Shown here: piece after piece, positions 6,666 through 9,704 of the stretch
Numbering within the stretch: the stretch's first letter is position 1
Layout of the letters: each line of letters opens with the position of its first letter
Assembly (NCBI GenBank): GCA_022572825.1
Contig: JACZVE010000081.1
Location: 1-9,704 of the forward strand
Direction: 5' to 3'
Source of the DNA: SAR324 cluster bacterium
Lineage (GTDB): Bacteria > SAR324 > JACQKK01
Length of the DNA stretch: 9,704 bases
Position numbers and translations under genes: made by a program
The notes under the pieces: model-generated
The model's database searches: none
Told to the model about the DNA's origin: nothing
The model's input: the letters and a program-made list of their open reading frames with translations, nothing else

Positions 6666-6684
6666 GTGGTGCTCCAATGGGCAT

Positions 6685-6698
6685 GCCGGCGTGCCGGC
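6685..6698 (-). promoter_or_regulatory. GC hairpin in flgF 5' leader
   Basis: Two copies of the palindrome GCCGGC separated by 2 nt can fold a 5-bp stem with a tetraloop. It lies between the inferred sigma-54 transcription start (about 6725) and the flgF ribosome-binding site (6672-6675), about 9 nt from the latter. No U-run follows, so it is not a terminator. It could shape translation or mRNA stability, but that is inference. Confidence 0.4.
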
Positions 6699-6735
6699 GG
6701 GCCCCTGTCTCGGGATTGGATCGTCCTTTAAGCTA

Positions 6736-6751
6736 AGCAAGCCACATGCCA
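6736..6751 (-). promoter_or_regulatory. Sigma-54 (RpoN) -24/-12 promoter of the flgF operon
   Basis: The minus strand reads TGGCATGTGGCTTGCT. The established sigma-54 consensus is TGGCACG-N4-TTGCW. Every defined position matches except one (T for C after TGGCA), and the invariant GG and GC dinucleotides have the required spacing. It faces flgF, with the inferred start near 6725 and a 60-nt leader. Sigma-54 control of rod/ring genes is well established in many flagellated Proteobacteria (FlrC, FleR or FlbD-type activators), so motif and context agree. Confidence 0.88.
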
Positions 6752-6816
6752 ATGCGGCCGCGCTCTGGGCGCGCCCGCTGCGAGCCTTATCCGCCGCAAC
6801 CGAAGGGCCGCATGCA

Positions 6817-6854
6817 CACGGCGCAGCCATGCAGCAGGCCTGCCCCGCGCCGTG
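6817..6854. repeat. Inverted repeat with nested palindrome upstream of the sigma-54 promoter
   Basis: CACGGCGC (6817-6824) and GCGCCGTG (6847-6854) are perfect 8-bp inverted arms. Between them lies the perfect 10-bp palindrome GCAGGCCTGC (6834-6843). The centre is about 110 bp upstream of the inferred flgF transcription start, a usual distance for the enhancer site of a sigma-54 activator. In GC-rich DNA short palindromes also arise by chance, so the binding role is a guess. Confidence 0.35.
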
Positions 6855-6934
6855 CCCGGCAGCAAGGAAGTTCACGCGAGGCGCGCATTCCTGGACCCCC
6901 GGCCGTGCGTCTCCACGCGGGCCGACCGCCCGCC

Positions 6935-6963
6935 TTGACGGGCTATCTTGTTGCCTTTATGCT
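6935..6963 (+). promoter_or_regulatory. Sigma-70-like promoter for the TPR gene (and probably obgE)
   Basis: TTGACG (6935-6940) is followed by exactly 17 nt and TATGCT (6958-6963), against the consensus TTGACA-N17-TATAAT. That is 5 of 6 and 4 of 6 matches with ideal spacing. Transcription would start near 6970, about 36 nt before the ATG at 7006. It points away from the flagellar operon, suggesting constitutive housekeeping expression of the rightward unit. Confidence 0.6.
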
Positions 6964-6969
6964 TGATTT

Positions 6970-6982
6970 GAAAACGATTTTC
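6970..6982. repeat. 13-bp palindrome at the inferred TPR-gene transcription start
   Basis: GAAAACGATTTTC consists of perfect 5-bp arms (GAAAA/TTTTC) around CGA. It sits directly on the inferred start of the rightward transcript, where an operator would act, and is AT-rich in an otherwise GC-rich region. No known regulator is recognised. Confidence 0.35.
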
Positions 6983-7005
6983 GCCCTTCCAGCGGATAGC
7001 CGACG

Positions 7006-9309
7006 ATGGCCCAACAGCAACGGCCCAAGTCCTTCGCGGACGATATTCTGCTCGAGGACCTGCAGGCCATTCTCAGGCAGCAGGCCGAAGACCCCGACAA
7101 TCATCTGCCGCCGTACCAGGCGGGGCTGTTATTCGCGCGGCTGGGCGAGTTCGAGGATTCAGTGCTCAGCTATCGGCTCGCCATCGAACGGTTGCCGGAT
7201 TTTCAGCAGGCCTACTACAACATGGGCGCCTCTTACAGTGCGCTGGAGCGCTATGGGGAGGCGGAGCAGGCGTACCGCAAGGCCATCGAACTGGACGCCG
7301 TCGACTCGGAGGCCTGGGCAAACCTGGGCTCCGTCCATGAGCGCCAGGGGCGCCCGGACGACGCCCTGTCCAGCTATGCCAAGGCCGTCGAGCTGGAGCC
7401 CCGGGAACACCAGGCGCGGCTGCGCATGGGCCGCATCCACGCGGCCCGCGGTGACTATGAACAGGCCCGGCCCATCTACGAGGAGGCCCTTGCACACAAC
7501 GAGAATACGCACGAGGGCTGGAACGAGCTCGGCCTGACGCACTACCACCTGGGCGATCTCGCTCAAGCCGAGCAATGCTATCGCAAGGCGCTCAGTCTGG
7601 AGGACGATTTCGCCAAGGCGTGGAACAATCTTGGCAATCTGCGCCTTGCGCAAGGAGACGAGTCCGGCGCGGAAGAGGCCTACCGGGCCGCGGTCGATCG
7701 GGACGGGAGCGATGCGGACATCTGGTTCAATCTGGGCGAGTTCTACTTCCAGCGAGGCAATCGCGAGGCGGAAAGGTGCCTGTGGCGCGCAGTGGAAATC
7801 GACCGCGACGATCAGGAGGCCTGGACGCTGCTGCGCCGCTGGTACCAACAGCATCCCAACCACGCCCGCATGAATGCGGTGCTCCAGGTGCTCACCCTTG
7901 TCCGCCCGGACGATCACTCACTGCTGCGGGAGCTGGCGCTGGTCAACGAGTACCTCCGCAATTATCCGCAGGCGATGGAGGCGCTGCGCAAGCTGCTGCT
8001 GCTCGATCCGGACGACGGGGAAACGCACGTTGCCGCCGCGCGCTTGCTGCTCAAGCAGGACAGCCTGTCGGAGGCCTTCGGACACATGGAGCAGGTGCGC
8101 TCCACGGCGCCCGAAGTGCTGGACTTGTGGATACACCTGGGACAGCGCCTGATGCACCGCGACCACCGCGAGGAGGCGGAGCGCTGCTTTCTCAGGGTGC
8201 TGGAGCATCGGCCGGAGGTGCCCGAACTGTGGGAGTATTGCGGGGAGGTCGCCATGGCGCAAGGGCACTGGGAGTCGGCCTTCGAGCGCTTCGAGCGGGT
8301 GGGGGACATGAACCGCAACGACCGCCATGTGTGGATGCCGCTGACCCGGCACTTTCACGAGCGCCAGCAGTATGGGCTGGCGGCCGCCTGCCTGGATCAC
8401 CTGGAAGAGCTGGCGCAGTATCTGCCGGGGCTTTGGATCGAATACGACGAGGTCTATCACAAGGCGGGGCGCCGGGCCGGGTTGCTGGCCAGCCTGGAGC
8501 GGATGCTGGAACTGGGTCAGGTGAGCGCCGGCAACTGGGAGCGCCTGTCCGAGCTGTACGAGCGCGCCGATCAGCCCGATGAGGCGGCGCGTTGCCGGGC
8601 CCGCCTGGAAGTGCTTCCGCGGCCTTTCGCGCAGGAGCCGGAGCAGCCATACCTGGACGTCGCGCGACCCTCACCGGAACTGGCGCTGGAGCCCGAAGAA
8701 GACGATCCCGTCGAGTCGCAAGCCGAGCAGTGGATTGCCAACGGAGAGTCGCACCTGCACGAAGGCCGGCCCGAGGCCGCCGTCGACGCGCTGAATAGGG
8801 CACGGAGTGAGGATATCCCTCGCTACCGCACCTGGTTTCGCATGGGTGGCCTCTACTATGCCCTGGGCAAACTGGACGAGGCGGAAGCCGCCTTTGGCCG
8901 GTCGGCCCAGCTCAACACACAGGAACCCATCGTATGGTACAACATGGGCGTCTGTCAGGCCGAGCAGGGCAGGTTTTCCCAGGCCGAGGCCAACTTTTCG
9001 CGCGTGCTGACCCTGAAGCGGCGCTTCGCCAAGGCCTGGAACTGGATCGGCCTGCTGCATTTTCAAAACGGTCGGACAGCCCAGGCGCGGGGGGCGTTCG
9101 TTCGTTGCCTGGCGGTGAACCGGGAGTCGGCCAATGCCTGGCACAACCTGGGCATGCTCTACCGCGCCACGGGGCGCGAGCAGGCCGCCGACCAGTGCCT
9201 GGAGCGTTCGGGCCGGCTGGGCGGCGTCAACGAGCTAGAGGGCCTCGCCTCCCTGAAGCTGCCCTTCGGCGTCCAATCCGTGGAGCGGGCCGGCCTGGAG
9301 CGGCTTTAG
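7006..9309 (+). CDS. Large TPR-repeat protein of unknown function
   Basis: A 767-residue protein built almost wholly of tetratricopeptide repeats, helical scaffolds that bind other proteins. There is no signal peptide, membrane segment or recognisable catalytic domain, so it is probably cytoplasmic. Seven near-regular 34-residue repeats span residues 36-272, starting for example at YYNMGASYSAL (70), WANLGSVHERQG (104), WNELGLTHYHLG (172) and WNNLGNLRLAQG (206). Residues 273-537 are degenerate helical repeats. Residues about 538-571 are a Pro/Glu/Asp-rich linker (EPEEDDPVES). Four to five clean repeats close the protein, starting at WFRMGGLYYALG (610), WYNMGVCQAEQG (644), WNWIGLLHFQNG (678) and WHNLGMLYRATG (712). 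The ATG at 7006 is the first good start, but its ribosome-binding site is weak (GCGGAT). The stop is 37 bp before obgE with no terminator, so they are probably one transcript. Its partner is not visible. A flagellar or a GTPase-linked role is possible but unproven. Confidence 0.95.
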   Translation: MAQQQRPKSFADDILLEDLQAILRQQAEDPDNHLPPYQAGLLFARLGEFEDSVLSYRLAIERLPDFQQAYYNMGASYSALERYGEAEQAYRKAIELDAVDSEAWANLGSVHERQGRPDDALSSYAKAVELEPREHQARLRMGRIHAARGDYEQARPIYEEALAHNENTHEGWNELGLTHYHLGDLAQAEQCYRKALSLEDDFAKAWNNLGNLRLAQGDESGAEEAYRAAVDRDGSDADIWFNLGEFYFQRGNREAERCLWRAVEIDRDDQEAWTLLRRWYQQHPNHARMNAVLQVLTLVRPDDHSLLRELALVNEYLRNYPQAMEALRKLLLLDPDDGETHVAAARLLLKQDSLSEAFGHMEQVRSTAPEVLDLWIHLGQRLMHRDHREEAERCFLRVLEHRPEVPELWEYCGEVAMAQGHWESAFERFERVGDMNRNDRHVWMPLTRHFHERQQYGLAAACLDHLEELAQYLPGLWIEYDEVYHKAGRRAGLLASLERMLELGQVSAGNWERLSELYERADQPDEAARCRARLEVLPRPFAQEPEQPYLDVARPSPELALEPEEDDPVESQAEQWIANGESHLHEGRPEAAVDALNRARSEDIPRYRTWFRMGGLYYALGKLDEAEAAFGRSAQLNTQEPIVWYNMGVCQAEQGRFSQAEANFSRVLTLKRRFAKAWNWIGLLHFQNGRTAQARGAFVRCLAVNRESANAWHNLGMLYRATGREQAADQCLERSGRLGGVNELEGLASLKLPFGVQSVERAGLERL

Positions 9310-9346
9310 CTCAACCCCACCCCCGCCCTTGGGCAGCGCTTTCCAT

Positions 9347-9704
9347 ATGCACTTCGTCGATTACGCCAAGATTCACATCCGCTCGGGCAAGGGGGGCGAC
9401 GGCTGCGTGTCGTTTCGCAGGGAAAAGTTCGTACCCCTCGGCGGGCCGGACGGCGGCGACGGCGGCAACGGCGGCGACGTGTACTTCCGCGGCTCGCCGG
9501 GCAAGAGCACGCTGCTCGATTTTCGCTACCGGCAGCACTACCGAGCCGGCGATGGCAGCGCGGGCAGGGGCAAGGACAGGCATGGCAGAAACGGCGAGCC
9601 GCTCACCATCGAGGTGCCGCTGGGCACGGTGGTGCGCGCGGCGAAAAGCGGCCCGTTGCTGGCGGAAGTGCTGGACGAAACCCCACAGCTCTGCCTGCGC
9701 GGTG
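9347..9704 (+). CDS. obgE: Obg-family GTPase ObgE/CgtA, N-terminal part (cut by window edge)
   Basis: Obg (CgtA) is an essential ribosome-associated GTPase acting in 50S maturation and growth control. The visible 119 residues are the Gly-rich Obg domain: MHFVDYAKIHIRSGKGGDGC, then VSFRREKFVPLGGPDGG, DGGNGGDVYF, LLDFRYRQHYRAGDGSAGRG and IEVPLGTVV. These match the family closely. The GTPase (G) domain lies beyond 9704. The ATG at 9347 gives the usual M-x-FVD start but has only a poor ribosome-binding site, so translation may depend on coupling to the TPR gene ending 37 bp upstream. The most common neighbours upstream, rplU and rpmA, are absent here. The frame is open to the window end. Confidence 0.97.
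   Translation, partial: MHFVDYAKIHIRSGKGGDGCVSFRREKFVPLGGPDGGDGGNGGDVYFRGSPGKSTLLDFRYRQHYRAGDGSAGRGKDRHGRNGEPLTIEVPLGTVVRAAKSGPLLAEVLDETPQLCLRG

Larger units (their letters stand above)
6666..7005. other. 340-bp divergent intergenic region between flgF and the TPR gene
   Basis: It holds, left to right: the flgF ribosome-binding site and leader hairpin, the sigma-54 promoter facing left (6736-6751), inverted repeats (6752-6759 with 6806-6813; 6817-6854), the sigma-70-like promoter facing right (6935-6963), and a short palindrome at 6970-6982. No gene is supported in it. Open frames crossing it lack ribosome-binding sites and overlap the promoters. Confidence 0.7.

Noticed and set aside
6666..6875. 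N-terminal extension of flgF to 6875
   Set aside because: It would translate through the sigma-54 promoter. The rod-family N-terminus begins at the ATG at 6665, which has a proper GGAG site.
7575..8582. 335-codon alternative plus-strand frame inside the TPR gene
   Set aside because: It is Gly/Ala/Arg-rich with no repeats. The TPR frame has regular 34-residue periodicity across the same DNA.
9310..9346. Terminator or separate promoter between the TPR gene and obgE
   Set aside because: The 37 bp are C-rich with no stem-loop plus T-run and no -35/-10 pair.

Overview
The window is GC-rich Gram-negative chromosomal DNA holding the proximal part of a flagellar rod/ring operon on the minus strand. 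On the plus strand, divergently oriented, are a large TPR-repeat protein gene and the start of the GTPase gene obgE. The presence of L-ring (FlgH) and P-ring (FlgI) genes implies an outer membrane and a peptidoglycan layer. The order flgF-flgG-flgA-flgH-flgI-flgJ(rod-binding only)-flgM-flgN-flgK resembles Desulfobacterota/Deltaproteobacteria and deep-branching Proteobacteria such as Magnetococcia more than the enteric arrangement. The exact lineage cannot be fixed from this window.

Minus strand, in transcription order (6665 down to 1): flgF (5886-6665), flgG (5041-5829), flgA (4022-5005), flgH (3157-3963), flgI (1914-3086), single-domain flgJ (1483-1800), flgM (960-1277), flgN (323-817) and the first 89 codons of flgK (1-267, running off the window). 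Two strong promoter matches divide this run. A sigma-54 -24/-12 element lies at 6736-6751, about 70 bp upstream of flgF. A sigma-28 element (TCAAGTTT-N11-GCCGATGT) lies at 1436-1462 between flgJ and flgM. The simplest reading is a textbook flagellar hierarchy. RpoN drives rod, P-ring and L-ring genes. FliA then drives flgM-flgN-flgK, so anti-sigma-28, the hook-associated-protein chaperone and the first hook-filament junction protein are made after hook completion, with FlgM feeding back on its own promoter.

Plus strand: a sigma-70-like promoter (TTGACG-N17-TATGCT, 6935-6963) precedes a 767-residue protein (7006-9309) made almost entirely of TPR repeats. The obgE start (9347 onwards) follows 37 bp later with no terminator seen, so the two are probably co-transcribed. 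obgE is not preceded by rplU-rpmA, its most common neighbours.

The 340-bp divergent spacer (6666-7005) holds both promoters, a hairpin in the flgF leader and several inverted repeats that could be activator sites. I see no tRNA, rRNA, CRISPR array, insertion sequence or transferred cargo. The less ordinary points are charged or low-complexity segments in both FlgH and FlgI, and the TPR-obgE pairing. I found no clear candidate for a wholly new system.
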